A DNA stretch of 64,000 nucleotides from Candidatus Obscuribacterales bacterium (GCA_020050835.1 JAGVKB010000075.1:42796-106795), one strand, 5' to 3'. Positions 48,184-56,545 are shown, counted from the stretch's first letter. Made by a program: numbers and translations. Notes: a model not told the origin generated them from the sequence alone.

Positions 48184-48360
48184 AGTGAGCGCTAGATGTG
48201 GCCCGCAACTTGGATTGTTATCGATTGTTAGAATGCCATCCTGCAGAAGTTAGCAGTGCCTGCGATTCCACCAGTGGTGGCGCCAGCGGTGCTGGCTAGT
48301 CAGCATCGGACTTGCTGCTTCGGCTAAGCAGAAATTGCCCTATCCGTACGGCGTCCGGCA

Positions 48361-48633
48361 ATGAACCGACTGGCGGTTCAAATGTACATGAACAATCAAG
48401 CGCGACAGGGCTACCAGTATGGTTATCCGTCTGGCAGTTATGTCTCTCTGTACAATTACGGATATGGAAGCAGTTACGGAGCACAATACAATCCCTATTA
48501 TCAGAGCGGACTATATGGATCGCAATACAGTCCCTACTATCAAAATGGACAGTACGGAGCGCAATATAATCCTTACTTTCAAGGTGGACAGTATGGATCG
48601 TCGAGTTTTAACTGGAGGGATTTGCTTCGCTAG
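48361..48633 (+). CDS. Tyr/Gly/Gln-rich repeat protein
   Basis: 90 residues, low complexity. Repeated units of about 13 residues of the form (Y/Q)YGxQYxPYYQxG account for residues about 38-80. No signal peptide is encoded from this ATG. The frame directly upstream is closed by a TAA, yet another frame ends at the same point with a signal-like IGLAASAKQKLPYPYG, so a frameshift near the 5' end is possible. Function unknown; such sequences occur in surface or self-assembling proteins. Confidence 0.5.
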   Translation: MNRLAVQMYMNNQARQGYQYGYPSGSYVSLYNYGYGSSYGAQYNPYYQSGLYGSQYSPYYQNGQYGAQYNPYFQGGQYGSSSFNWRDLLR

Positions 48634-48765
48634 AATCGACTCCGTTCGTTAAACTTGCTTTGTCGACCGGCGAAGCCTAGTTCTGTCTGCGGTGATGCTC
48701 GTTCACTACTTTGCGTTGGCAGGGTACAATTTACCATCGTTCGGGACAGCTAGGAGGGAAGTAGA

Positions 48766-49362
48766 TTGGAGACCGCAGAGCACGGTGCGCAGTCAGGGCC
48801 TCAATACGCTGGGTTCTGGCGAAGATTTGCAGCAGCTTTGATTGATGGACTGCTAGTAGGCTTAGTGTATGAGGCTATGATACTGTTGGCCTTGCATTTT
48901 TGGGTGCCTCACACTGCTTTACCTGAAGACCAGTTTGCAATAACTGAGATCAAGATTGCTGTGTTTCTGGTAGGTACGGTAGATAGTATCTTTCTCGTCG
49001 CAATTCCGCAGGTTCTCTTCTTTGGACCCACCGGTGTTTTCAACGGTATGAATGCAGATGACTGGGCAAGTTTACCTGGAAATCTTTTATGGTACTCAGT
49101 ACCACTGACCGTTAATTGGCTTTACCGCGCCATTATGGAGAGCTCAAACAAACAAGCCACCATTGGTAAGCTGCTTCTAAAAGTCCGTGTAGCTGACTTA
49201 GCCGGAAACCGAATCTCATTCTGGCGAGCAACAGTCAGGCACTTTAGCAAGATGATATCCTCATCGATACTGTTGACCGGCTTTCTAATGGCCGGCTGGA
49301 CCAAGAAGAAACAGGCACTGCACGACAAAGTATCTGGCTGCCTTGTGATACGGTCTGTTTAA
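48766..49362 (+). CDS. RDD family membrane protein (paralogue)
   Basis: 198 residues, clearly homologous to the RDD gene at 43836: AGFWRRFAAALIDGLLVG, ESSNKQATIGKLLLKVRV, FWRATVRHFSKM, WTKKKQALHDKVSGCLV. Several membrane helices. The start is TTG at 48766 behind a strong AGGAGGGAAG. It ends at the RDD core without the extra tail seen in the paralogue. It lies 34 bp before the zeta-toxin-like gene and may be cotranscribed with it. Confidence 0.82.
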   Translation: METAEHGAQSGPQYAGFWRRFAAALIDGLLVGLVYEAMILLALHFWVPHTALPEDQFAITEIKIAVFLVGTVDSIFLVAIPQVLFFGPTGVFNGMNADDWASLPGNLLWYSVPLTVNWLYRAIMESSNKQATIGKLLLKVRVADLAGNRISFWRATVRHFSKMISSSILLTGFLMAGWTKKKQALHDKVSGCLVIRSV

Positions 49363-49396
49363 ACACAAGTACCAGCTCCCATGAGACAGGTATGTG

Positions 49397-49918
49397 ATGC
49401 AGCAAAAGAAGATAATCATTATTGCTGGTCCGAATGGTGCAGGTAAGACAACATTTGCGCGAGAGTTTTTGCCAAATGAAGCTGGCTGCCCAATTTTTGT
49501 CAACGCGGATCTGATAGCGGCCGGATTTTCGCCCTTCCAGCCAGAGCTAGCAGCGGTTAAGGCCTCACGACTGATGCTTGAAGAGATTGCTGAGCATGCC
49601 AACCGTCGTGAGAATTTTGCATTTGAAACTACACTGTCCGGCCGCACCTATTTGCGGATGATCAGACAGTGGCGGCAAAATGACTACAGAGTAAAGCTGA
49701 TTTTTCTTGAGCTGGCTACGCCGGAGGAGGCAATTGCTCGGGTGGCACAAAGAGTCGCGCAGGGCGGACATTATGTGCCAGATGAGCTGGTACGCAGGCG
49801 CTTTGCCGCCGGACTACGTAATTTTGAGCAAGCATATTGTCGAGAGGTCGATGTTTGGCAGCGCTATAATAACAGTGGTGATGAACCGAGCCTGATTGAT
49901 GAAGGCGGAAAGCTATGA
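49397..49918 (+). CDS. Zeta-toxin-like P-loop kinase
   Basis: 173 residues. The Walker A motif AGPNGAGKTT (10-19) follows strand IIII. NADLIAAGFSPF is the conserved block after it, FAFETTLSGRTYLRMI matches the substrate-contacting region of zeta/PezT-type kinases, and RVAQRVAQGGHYVPDELVRRRF holds the lid arginines. Zeta toxins phosphorylate UDP-activated amino sugars and so block cell-wall synthesis; whether this member does so is inferred. ATG at 49397 is preferred over the GTG one codon earlier. The stop overlaps the next gene start by 4 bases. Confidence 0.8.
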   Translation: MQQKKIIIIAGPNGAGKTTFAREFLPNEAGCPIFVNADLIAAGFSPFQPELAAVKASRLMLEEIAEHANRRENFAFETTLSGRTYLRMIRQWRQNDYRVKLIFLELATPEEAIARVAQRVAQGGHYVPDELVRRRFAAGLRNFEQAYCREVDVWQRYNNSGDEPSLIDEGGKL

Positions 49919-50103
49919 ACCCACAACGCCATACAGACGACGATATGAGAGGTGTAAAGGCCGCGCTTTTAAGAGCAGCGAAGCGGGCCAGGGACTTAGC
50001 CAGGCAAACAGGAACCTCAATCGTTGTCATGCGCGATGGCAAGTTGGTGCATGAAGTTCCACCACCTGATCACCAGGACCAAACGACGGCTCGAAGCACT
50101 TAA
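49915..50103 (+). CDS. Small basic protein, probable partner/antitoxin of the zeta-like kinase
   Basis: 62 residues. The start codon overlaps the kinase stop (ATGA), indicating translational coupling. Helix KAALLRAAKRARDLARQTGT is followed by strands SIVVMRDGKLVHEV. Not similar to epsilon or PezA that I can recognise, but small proteins of this shape commonly follow zeta-like kinases. Antitoxin role is inferred from position only. Confidence 0.55.
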   Translation: MNPQRHTDDDMRGVKAALLRAAKRARDLARQTGTSIVVMRDGKLVHEVPPPDHQDQTTARST

Positions 50104-50183
50104 CGTTAGCCGCAGTCTCATGGTTTGGTATTGCCTGCAGCCTGTTAAGCGCATTCTTCCCTATGAACTGCACCGCTCAGCCT

Positions 50184-50867
50184 TTAGTGTCTCGGGGAAG
50201 GGTGTGGCATCGTCAGAAGGGGATTCGTTGGTCGACTGGCTGGCGTGCTGGGTCTCGAAGTACCGTCTGAAACACCCGGTGGAGGACCACTCTCAACATC
50301 ACCGCCCTTAGTCGATTCAACCCAGGTGTGGATATCCTTCAAATACCATTGTCTTGGTGGACTGCCACCAACTAAGAGAATAATCCGGCTCTTTGGAGAG
50401 TTGGCGGCTTTCAATGCCTTTGCTTCAGCAATTGCAGCAGTCTCGCCGTTCTCTCCTCCATGCCCAGGACCATCGGCCAGCGCGCAATACCAGTTACCTT
50501 TCGACCAACAAACTATCTCGGCGTCTGGTGCCGAGCATGTGCTGAGAGCGTCTCGCTCGGCCTGAGCCTGTGTCCCCTTTCCCCAGCCACTGCCCCACCT
50601 ATGGGTCGACTTAGAAAAGGCAATTGCACAGAAATTTGGAGACTTTGGAGACTTTCGAGCGTACTTGCCATAACCCATACCTTTCTCAAAAAATTCATTG
50701 TCCCGACGCGACTCCTCCTCATGCTTCCACAACTGATGCAAATAATAATCGTCATCTGCAAACGCCGGCGCCAAGCAAATCATCGGAACGAACGATAACA
50801 GAACGCCTACGATGGTTGTAGGGATTACCAGTGCACTCTTGGTTTTGCAAGGTTGAAGTTTCAACAT
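50184..50867 (-). CDS. Exported DUF4189 domain protein
   Basis: 227 residues. A signal peptide (VIPTTIVGVLLSFVPMICLAPAFA) is followed by a charged segment. A DUF4189 domain covers about 70-140: FCAIAFSKSTHRWGSGWG, AERDALSTC, AEIVCWSKGNWYCALADG, with four cysteines. A Pro/Ser-rich C-terminal tail follows. DUF4189 proteins are secreted and of unknown role. The 3' end lies 81 bp from the end of the small antitoxin-like gene, on the opposite strand. Confidence 0.75.
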   Translation of the reverse strand: MLKLQPCKTKSALVIPTTIVGVLLSFVPMICLAPAFADDDYYLHQLWKHEEESRRDNEFFEKGMGYGKYARKSPKSPNFCAIAFSKSTHRWGSGWGKGTQAQAERDALSTCSAPDAEIVCWSKGNWYCALADGPGHGGENGETAAIAEAKALKAANSPKSRIILLVGGSPPRQWYLKDIHTWVESTKGGDVESGPPPGVSDGTSRPSTPASRPTNPLLTMPHPSPRH

Positions 50868-51133
50868 TCAACACAACCCTTTCCAACACTCGTTTGGAGC
50901 TGAGGAAGTAAGACTAAATCAGACCATTGTAGCAAAAGACAATGAACGGGGACTGTGGAGCGATGGAACGAAAGGCGGTGCTAGGATTGAAACCTTACCC
51001 TCATAAAGCGGGTCAACCTAATCGATGCGTCTAAGCGGCAGGTCAAGCAAGTGAACAAATTGTACTTGCTGCCTATTGGCGGCTAAAATAGCTCTGCTCC
51101 TGGTATGGATGGAGGCGACCAGCAAAGGAACCA

Positions 51134-51592
51134 ATGAACGTCTTTCAATCTGCTCTTTCTTTAGTTATATACAAGAACGGCAATGTGCAAGAGCTGGATA
51201 TCGACGACCTGCTGACCCGCTATCGGCTCAAAAAGGGCATCACTATTGAGAAGGAAATTTATTGCCAAGCTGTAGAGGATGCAACGCAATACTACAAAAA
51301 AAGTGAGCAATGCTTATTTGTATGCACAGCAACTCCGTGCTTGAAGAGGTCTTACTTACATGCTTCTGACGAAACCATGAATAGACTGAGCCAAGAACTG
51401 GGTTGCGAGGTTAATGTTACTGGATGCCATTACCAGTGCGAGAATGGCCCGGCATTGACGCTGAAGATCAACAACAACAGTTGGTCGTTTCTAGACATCT
51501 CTACTGAGGAAAAATGGCGGGAGGCTGGCCGATCGATTCAAAGACTGCTCGCGGTTGAATCGAACACCGGCTTCGAACGCGAAGACCGCTGA
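51134..51592 (+). CDS. Thioredoxin-like [2Fe-2S] ferredoxin
   Basis: 152 residues. The middle part matches NuoE/thioredoxin-like ferredoxins: LFVCTATPCLKRS with C64-x4-C69, and VTGCHYQCENGPAL with C98-x3-C102, the four-cysteine pattern that binds a [2Fe-2S] cluster. Two further cysteines (C60, C91) are next to it. Expected to be a soluble electron carrier; no partner oxidoreductase is adjacent. The ATG at 51134 follows AAAGGA. Confidence 0.72.
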   Translation: MNVFQSALSLVIYKNGNVQELDIDDLLTRYRLKKGITIEKEIYCQAVEDATQYYKKSEQCLFVCTATPCLKRSYLHASDETMNRLSQELGCEVNVTGCHYQCENGPALTLKINNNSWSFLDISTEEKWREAGRSIQRLLAVESNTGFEREDR

Positions 51593-51758
51593 AGTAGAGA
51601 CAGCTTCCTCCTTTAGTAGCTGTGGTGCCTGACTTACTAGTTGCGTTTGAGTTCAATTGAACGCGAATAGCCTTCGGTGAATAATTCCGACGGAAATCAG
51701 TCCGAGATCACGCAACAACTGCGCTTCGGTTTAGTCGCTCTGCGACTTCTACTGATTG

Positions 51759-52061
51759 CTAGGGTGCAAGTTTTGATTTTTGCCGCGACTTCCAAGTGTT
51801 GACGATGATGACGCAGCCACCGAAAATGCCGACGAGATAGCTAGTGTTGTGAGCGTAGGCGTCCGCCGCGAAGCGAGAGTACATCGAAGGTTGCAGGCGG
51901 TTGGCGAAGACGGCGTCGAGGGTAACGCTGTGCGTTTCGGTGAGCCGGTAACCGGTGGCGCCAGCAAAGGCCGCACATGCTGACGTTACAAGCAGGAGTT
52001 TGAGGTGGAACTCGACAGTTGATGGAAGCTGTCGGAAAGTCTCTGAGTGAGTAATAGTCAC
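51759..52061 (-). CDS. Small membrane protein, hypothetical
   Basis: 100 residues. Two hydrophobic segments: FHLKLLLVTSACAAFAGATGY and TSYLVGIFGGCVIIVN, with a basic C-terminus (KSRQKSK), suggesting both ends are cytoplasmic. The start is GTG at 52061 with GGAAG 4 bases upstream. Unrecognised; accepted because of the ribosome site and membrane pattern. Confidence 0.5.
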   Translation of the reverse strand: MTITHSETFRQLPSTVEFHLKLLLVTSACAAFAGATGYRLTETHSVTLDAVFANRLQPSMYSRFAADAYAHNTSYLVGIFGGCVIIVNTWKSRQKSKLAP

Positions 52062-52185
52062 GAATCTTCCACATTTCAGTCACTTCACAGTCACACTCGA
52101 TGCGTAACTTAAAAAGCCCAATAGGTCGCTGCTTAAGGCAGTGATATGCCCGTAGAATGCATTCCGATTTAGACGGACATGTGCT

Positions 52186-52199
52186 CTCTTAATTAAGAG
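52186..52199. promoter_or_regulatory. Palindrome covering the ribosome site of the LRR gene
   Basis: CTCTTAATTAAGAG is a 14-base perfect palindrome. Its right half plus one base forms AAGAGG, the likely Shine-Dalgarno site 10 bases before ATG 52211. It could be a protein-binding operator or a weak structure hiding the site. Confidence 0.4.
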
Positions 52200-52210
52200 G
52201 TAATGTCGTT

Positions 52211-53755
52211 ATGTCCTCAGATATGTTAGAGCCACCCAAGCCGCAGCCAGAAACCGATACAACTGAAAATACATCCAGCAACACTGCATCAAATTCGCTA
52301 GAGTTCATAAATTTACTTTCGTCATACAAACCATCAGCTACGGCATCCAACGCCGACAGTATCCAACGCAATGGTTTTCCGGACGTCAACCTGGGAGCAC
52401 TGCAAGGACAAGAGTCGGGAAAGCATAAGGAGTCTCCAGCAAATGGTGGCAAAGATATGCCGGCAGATGTCGCTGCAGCTCCTCCAGCGGACGCCGTTCC
52501 ACCGCCGGGGCCCAGACCTGCTCCAGGTCCGAGACCGATGCGAGCCGGAGATGGCACGACAAAAGACAAGAAGGATGAAAAGGAGCCGGAGGTGACGCCA
52601 GAGGAGCACCGAAAGCGGATAGATGATGTTGATAAGGAGCTCGGCAAGAAATTGGATCCGGTGGTTCGTCAGGATATTGACAAAGCAGTCGAAAATCTCC
52701 AGTCCAATAAATTTGCAGACCGCACCAAAGCAAAAGCTGATCTCGAAAAACTTCTTGAAACCGGTGGCACTGCAGCTCTTGCGCATGTGGTGAAAGCACA
52801 CTCCGAAACCAAGGATTTGGAAGCAAAAAGGCGACTCGCCGAGGCCATACAGCCGCAGGTGGAAAAAGAGCTCGCAAAGATGACGTTCAATGATTGGAAA
52901 GGGCAACAAAAGACTGGTGACGATCCGAAAGCAGGATTGCCGGACGTCTTTAAGCAGTTAACGAAAACACCGGCAGAGCAAAGTGACCAGCTCAACCGTT
53001 TAGAAGTCTTATCCGCGTTTACTTCCCTAACGAATTCCTCAGGTTCCGAGGGCATGAAAGGACGGCTTGCTGAACAAAAACAGTTGAAGGAAATAGGTGA
53101 ATATGCCAATAAGCTAGAGGGCGTTCACGGCAGATCACTTACTGATTCTGATCTTGCAACTTTGGCAAAAGTAGCCCCAAACTTGGTGGCACTGAACATT
53201 GAGAAATCGCCGGCAATAACGGATAAAGGAATTGCTGCACTGAAGGGACTGAGTAATCTAGAACATTTAGGTATCAGCCACGCATCTCTAAGTGACAAGG
53301 CTGTCAATGAAATTTCCTCCATGGGGCAATTGCAAAGTCTTTCGCTCACGCTTGCTCAATTGGATGATAACAAGCTCAAAACCTTGTCTGGACTTCCCAA
53401 TCTAAACCATCTCGATGTGACGGACAATCCGAAAGTAACTGATGCCGGTCTTGTTCACTTGCAGAACCTCCAGAAGTTAGATAGTTTGACTTTGGACCGA
53501 ACCGGCATTAGCGAAAAGTTTCTCGACAAGCTGCCAGGATTGGCAGAATTAAACTCACTGTCTGTGAAGGGTACTAAAATCAATGCCGACTCATTTGATG
53601 CCAAACAGGTGGCAGACAAGATGCCAGGTTTGCGTCATCTAAGCGTTGGTGATCAAATGCCTGAGGACAAACTCGATCAACTTAGAGAAAAATTGAATTC
53701 TAAGGACAAGCCAAAAATTACAGTCAGCCGGGATGGCGGCGGTGGCTACTACTAA
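52211..53755 (+). CDS. Leucine-rich repeat protein
   Basis: 514 residues. The N-terminal ~120 residues are polar, disordered and Pro-rich. About 125-290 is helical and charged. About 300-480 holds roughly seven leucine-rich repeats of 23-24 residues of the LxxLxxLxLxxTxITDxGLxxL type (examples: LSNLEHLGISHASLSDKAVNEI, LPNLNHLDVTDNPKVTDAGL). It ends in a GGGGYY tail. No signal peptide. Such repeats make curved protein-binding surfaces; partner unknown. Confidence 0.8.
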   Translation: MSSDMLEPPKPQPETDTTENTSSNTASNSLEFINLLSSYKPSATASNADSIQRNGFPDVNLGALQGQESGKHKESPANGGKDMPADVAAAPPADAVPPPGPRPAPGPRPMRAGDGTTKDKKDEKEPEVTPEEHRKRIDDVDKELGKKLDPVVRQDIDKAVENLQSNKFADRTKAKADLEKLLETGGTAALAHVVKAHSETKDLEAKRRLAEAIQPQVEKELAKMTFNDWKGQQKTGDDPKAGLPDVFKQLTKTPAEQSDQLNRLEVLSAFTSLTNSSGSEGMKGRLAEQKQLKEIGEYANKLEGVHGRSLTDSDLATLAKVAPNLVALNIEKSPAITDKGIAALKGLSNLEHLGISHASLSDKAVNEISSMGQLQSLSLTLAQLDDNKLKTLSGLPNLNHLDVTDNPKVTDAGLVHLQNLQKLDSLTLDRTGISEKFLDKLPGLAELNSLSVKGTKINADSFDAKQVADKMPGLRHLSVGDQMPEDKLDQLREKLNSKDKPKITVSRDGGGGYY

Positions 53756-53804
53756 TGGAAGTCTGAAGAACAGGATATTCCAGTTGAGCTTCGATTTTTC
53801 AATT

Positions 53805-54767
53805 CTAACCAGCGACCGAAAAGGTTTGCAGATTGTTGGGACGTCCAATGAGATTGATGTCGAACTTCAATGATGGTTCCACTTTACTGCTAGCGTTATG
53901 TAATCGCAGCGACAACTGCCAACCACCATCACATACAAGTTCCAAAGTCGTCCTGCTCGTGCCCGTTGCGTCGCGTTTGAAGTCTAGTTCGATAATCCTC
54001 GTGGGTAACCTCAAGCGATCTAGTCGGATTGATGGCTGTGTTCGACCATGTGGACGATTCAGGGTCCCGTTAAAATTGTAGACTTGCACCTTGGTCTGAT
54101 TTGCCAGCTTTATTACTTTGTAGAAGTCGTGGGTGCCAATTAAGTATTGAACCATTCGTGGTGCCACCACACCCGGGTAAGATCGATCCAGCCGAAGGAG
54201 TTCAGCCCTGAACGCAGTCAACACGGGCACATAAATCTCAATGTCCTTTTGGGCAAGCGCGGACCAAAGCGCGCCTTGTACTTTGAGTTGGGTGAGGCGG
54301 TCAAAGACGGGGCGTATTTCATCGAAGTATCCATCAGCGCACTGATGCCCGAACCACTGCTGCCCGAAATCGATCCTGGGCGATAGTCGTGAGTGCTTCA
54401 ATGCTTCATGCTGGTGCTTTGCCGAAATTCCGATCTGCCAATCCGTTTTCTGGCTAGAGATAACAGCGTCTCGAACATCACCAAATCCTCCCGTCTGGTC
54501 GGGTTGCATCTGTACAACCAGAGATTCTATGCCACTAATTGCAGCTTGTAGATGTGGCTCGAACGAAAGAATTTGCTTGATTGCGCTTTCGGCCGCCGAT
54601 ATTGAGGACTGCTGAACAACTTGAGGAAAGGAGGAGAAGTCGTTAGCCGCAACCTGAGAGCAGGAATTGTTTTGAAGGATGATGCCCGGGTTGCCTATGA
54701 CCGACTGAAGGGCGCAGACAACGGCGTACTCGAACGCCCGGCCGGACTGACTCTGCGAGGGCGACAA
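53805..54767 (-). CDS. HaeIII-like type II restriction endonuclease
   Basis: 320 residues. The start SGRAFEYAV, the GDVRDAVI block (residues 96-103), WQIGISAKHQHEALKHSRLSP (110-130) and the C-terminal IHNASSKVEPSLKFDI-like ending (here LHNASSKVEPSLKFDI) match the HaeIII restriction endonuclease family as I remember it. D97/D100 and K117 are candidates for the PD-(D/E)xK metal site. HaeIII cuts GGCC. The TTG start has AAGAGG 7 bases upstream. It is divergent from the methyltransferase gene 123 bp away, the usual arrangement of a restriction-modification pair. The specificity of this member is not known. Confidence 0.75.
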   Translation of the reverse strand: MSPSQSQSGRAFEYAVVCALQSVIGNPGIILQNNSCSQVAANDFSSFPQVVQQSSISAAESAIKQILSFEPHLQAAISGIESLVVQMQPDQTGGFGDVRDAVISSQKTDWQIGISAKHQHEALKHSRLSPRIDFGQQWFGHQCADGYFDEIRPVFDRLTQLKVQGALWSALAQKDIEIYVPVLTAFRAELLRLDRSYPGVVAPRMVQYLIGTHDFYKVIKLANQTKVQVYNFNGTLNRPHGRTQPSIRLDRLRLPTRIIELDFKRDATGTSRTTLELVCDGGWQLSLRLHNASSKVEPSLKFDINLIGRPNNLQTFSVAG

Positions 54768-54854
54768 CCTTTAACCTCTTGTCTTGAACTTTTGAGAGAT
54801 AGTTGGCGTATATAAAAGAGATAGATTAACAAACATTGGTTGTGCTCAATGTAA

Positions 54855-54883
54855 TTGGCATTCGCGGGTTCCGGTCGTAAGAT
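54855..54883 (+). promoter_or_regulatory. Promoter of the methyltransferase gene, likely leaderless
   Basis: TTGGCA (54855-54860), 17-base spacer, TAAGAT (54878-54883). The predicted transcription start falls at about 54890, which is the A of the ATG, and no ribosome site is visible, so the mRNA is probably leaderless. Confidence 0.5.
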
Positions 54884-54889
54884 AGCATC

Positions 54890-55756
54890 ATGCCTCATGT
54901 ATCGTCAGCAACGCACACCCTGCCTGCTGCGGCTTCTGTAAGCAGCAGCAAAGCATTTAGATCGCCACTTCGATATCCGGGTGGCAAGCAGAAGGCTATC
55001 GAACAGATAGCGCGAATGCTTCCACAATCGGTTGGAGAGTTTCGCGAGCCGATGGTTGGGGGCGGAAGTGTATTCTTTCATGCCAAGAGCATTGGACTTG
55101 CTAAGTCCTACTGGATAAACGACAAGTTCAAAGAGCTCGTTTCGTTTTGGCGGGCTGTGCAAGACCCGGCAACCTGCAAAAAACTTGCTCGCGATTTGGA
55201 GAAACTTCGTTCTCGTTTCAAATCTGCCGAAGAGATCAAGGAATATTTTCTGAAGGCGCGAGAAGAAGTACCAAAAGACGAGTTCAGGGAAGCTTTTCTG
55301 TTTTTCTTCTTCAACCGAGTCACTTTCTCGGGCACCACACGCGCCGGAGGATTCTCCTCTTCTGCAAGTTTGCGTAGGTTCACGGCTTCTTCGATTGAAC
55401 GCCTTCTCCCTTTGCCTGACGCGCTGGCCGATGTGCAGATCACGAATGAAGACTTTGAGAATGTGATTCGAGCGTCAGGCAAAGACGTCTTCTTATTTCT
55501 TGATCCGCCTTATTACACGGCCTCTAAGCTATACGGCAAGAATGGCAGCCTTCACTCGTTTGACCATGAACGGCTGTCCCAACTTCTCAGGAAGAGTAAG
55601 CATCGCTTTCTGATTACCTACGATGATTGCGATGAGATTCGGCAACTGTATGCTTGGGCAACAGTCAAGGATTGGCGTCTCCAGTATGGAATGAATAACT
55701 GCAATTCCGACAACATCAGTAAGATAGGCTCAGAGCTGTTTGTTTCGAATTATTAG
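54890..55756 (+). CDS. DNA adenine methyltransferase, D12 class (Dam-like)
   Basis: 288 residues. The SAM-binding motif FRSPLRYPGGK (23-33) and the catalytic DPPYY (205-209) are those of D12-class (alpha group) N6-adenine methyltransferases. EPMVGGGSVFF and FFFFNRVTFSGTTRAGGF are further family blocks. Likely the protecting enzyme for the divergent endonuclease. An N6-adenine enzyme cannot modify GGCC, which contains no adenine, so either the endonuclease has a different site or the methyltransferase has changed base. The N-terminal ~20 residues (Ser/Ala-rich) are an unusual extension. Confidence 0.88.
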   Translation: MPHVSSATHTLPAAASVSSSKAFRSPLRYPGGKQKAIEQIARMLPQSVGEFREPMVGGGSVFFHAKSIGLAKSYWINDKFKELVSFWRAVQDPATCKKLARDLEKLRSRFKSAEEIKEYFLKAREEVPKDEFREAFLFFFFNRVTFSGTTRAGGFSSSASLRRFTASSIERLLPLPDALADVQITNEDFENVIRASGKDVFLFLDPPYYTASKLYGKNGSLHSFDHERLSQLLRKSKHRFLITYDDCDEIRQLYAWATVKDWRLQYGMNNCNSDNISKIGSELFVSNY

Positions 55757-55786
55757 CAGGGCGGCATCAAGTCTGAGCGGGTTAAA

Positions 55787-56317
55787 GTGGGCAAGCATCG
55801 TATGACTGATCTTACGGCAAGAGTCGGACTCGCGGCCTCGCTCGAAAAGCAAGGCAAATTCGATGAAGCCGAGGCAGTGTGCGGAGAGGCACTTGCTGAG
55901 ACCCAGAACGGCGATCCGAGACGAGCTGATGTTCTGGCTGCCATCGGTGGTGTGCTCTTGAAGCAGCGGCGCTTTACGGAAGCAGAAGACTATTTTGGAA
56001 AGGCTATCGTTGAGTTGCCGATGTCGGATCGACACCGGAAGACAGTTTTAGTCGGACTTGCAGCAGTCTGCGTGAATCAGGGAAAAGACGGTTCTGCTGA
56101 AACTTATTACAGGCAGGCTCTGGCGGTCTCAGATAGCGGTGTCAACGGACGCGAATCTACGATTACTGCAAATGTAGCCGCAACTGCAAGACACACTTCC
56201 GACGAGCAGCTTAGCCCATCGCTTTTGCAGGCTCTTCCAACTTTGGTGCGCGATGAGTGCACCTTGAGTACACAAACGAAATTAACGCACTCAAGACAAT
56301 TTATCGACATGTCTTGA
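55787..56317 (+). CDS. TPR repeat protein
   Basis: 176 residues. Two to three tetratricopeptide repeats at about 8-110 (LAASLEKQGKFDEAEAVCGEAL, LAAIGGVLLKQRRFTEAEDYFGKAI, LAAVCVNQGKDGSAETYYRQAL), then a polar tail without repeats. No signal peptide. The start could be GTG at 55787 or ATG at 55802. It begins 31 bp after the methyltransferase stop and may be cotranscribed, though TPR genes are widespread in this genome segment. Confidence 0.7.
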   Translation: MGKHRMTDLTARVGLAASLEKQGKFDEAEAVCGEALAETQNGDPRRADVLAAIGGVLLKQRRFTEAEDYFGKAIVELPMSDRHRKTVLVGLAAVCVNQGKDGSAETYYRQALAVSDSGVNGRESTITANVAATARHTSDEQLSPSLLQALPTLVRDECTLSTQTKLTHSRQFIDMS

Positions 56318-56347
56318 AACGCTGGTATTGTGCCGATTCTAAATCTA

Positions 56348-56421
56348 TCGGGACGACAGGATTTGAACCTGCGACCTACTGCTCCCAAAGCAGCCGCGCT
56401 ACCAAGCTGCGCTACGTCCCG
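56348..56421 (-). tRNA. tRNA-Pro (anticodon TGG)
   Basis: 74 nt on the minus strand. Acceptor CGGGACG/CGTCCCG (7 bp), a D arm with GCGC/GCGC, anticodon stem CTGCT/AGCAG with loop TTGGGAG region giving TGG, and T arm GCAGG-TTCAAAT-CCTGT. Discriminator A; CCA not encoded. Confidence 0.93.
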
Positions 56422-56515
56422 ACATAGTCAGTTAACCAATATACCACGGACTGAAAGAGTGGGAAAGCGGCGGAGGGCAGGGGCGTGGGTCGCAGGTAAG
56501 TGCATGGCACGGGTG

Positions 56516-56545
56516 AAGCGGGCGGCTGCTAGAGCCACCCCTACG
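56516..56545. repeat. Third REP-like hairpin
   Basis: GGGCGGCT-GCTAG-AGCCACCC (56520-56540, one mismatch), with CTACGG on its right flank. On the minus strand this reads CCGTAGGGGTGGCT, nearly the same as the hairpin at 5341-5364. It lies between tRNA-Pro and the end of the SH3 gene. Confidence 0.6.
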
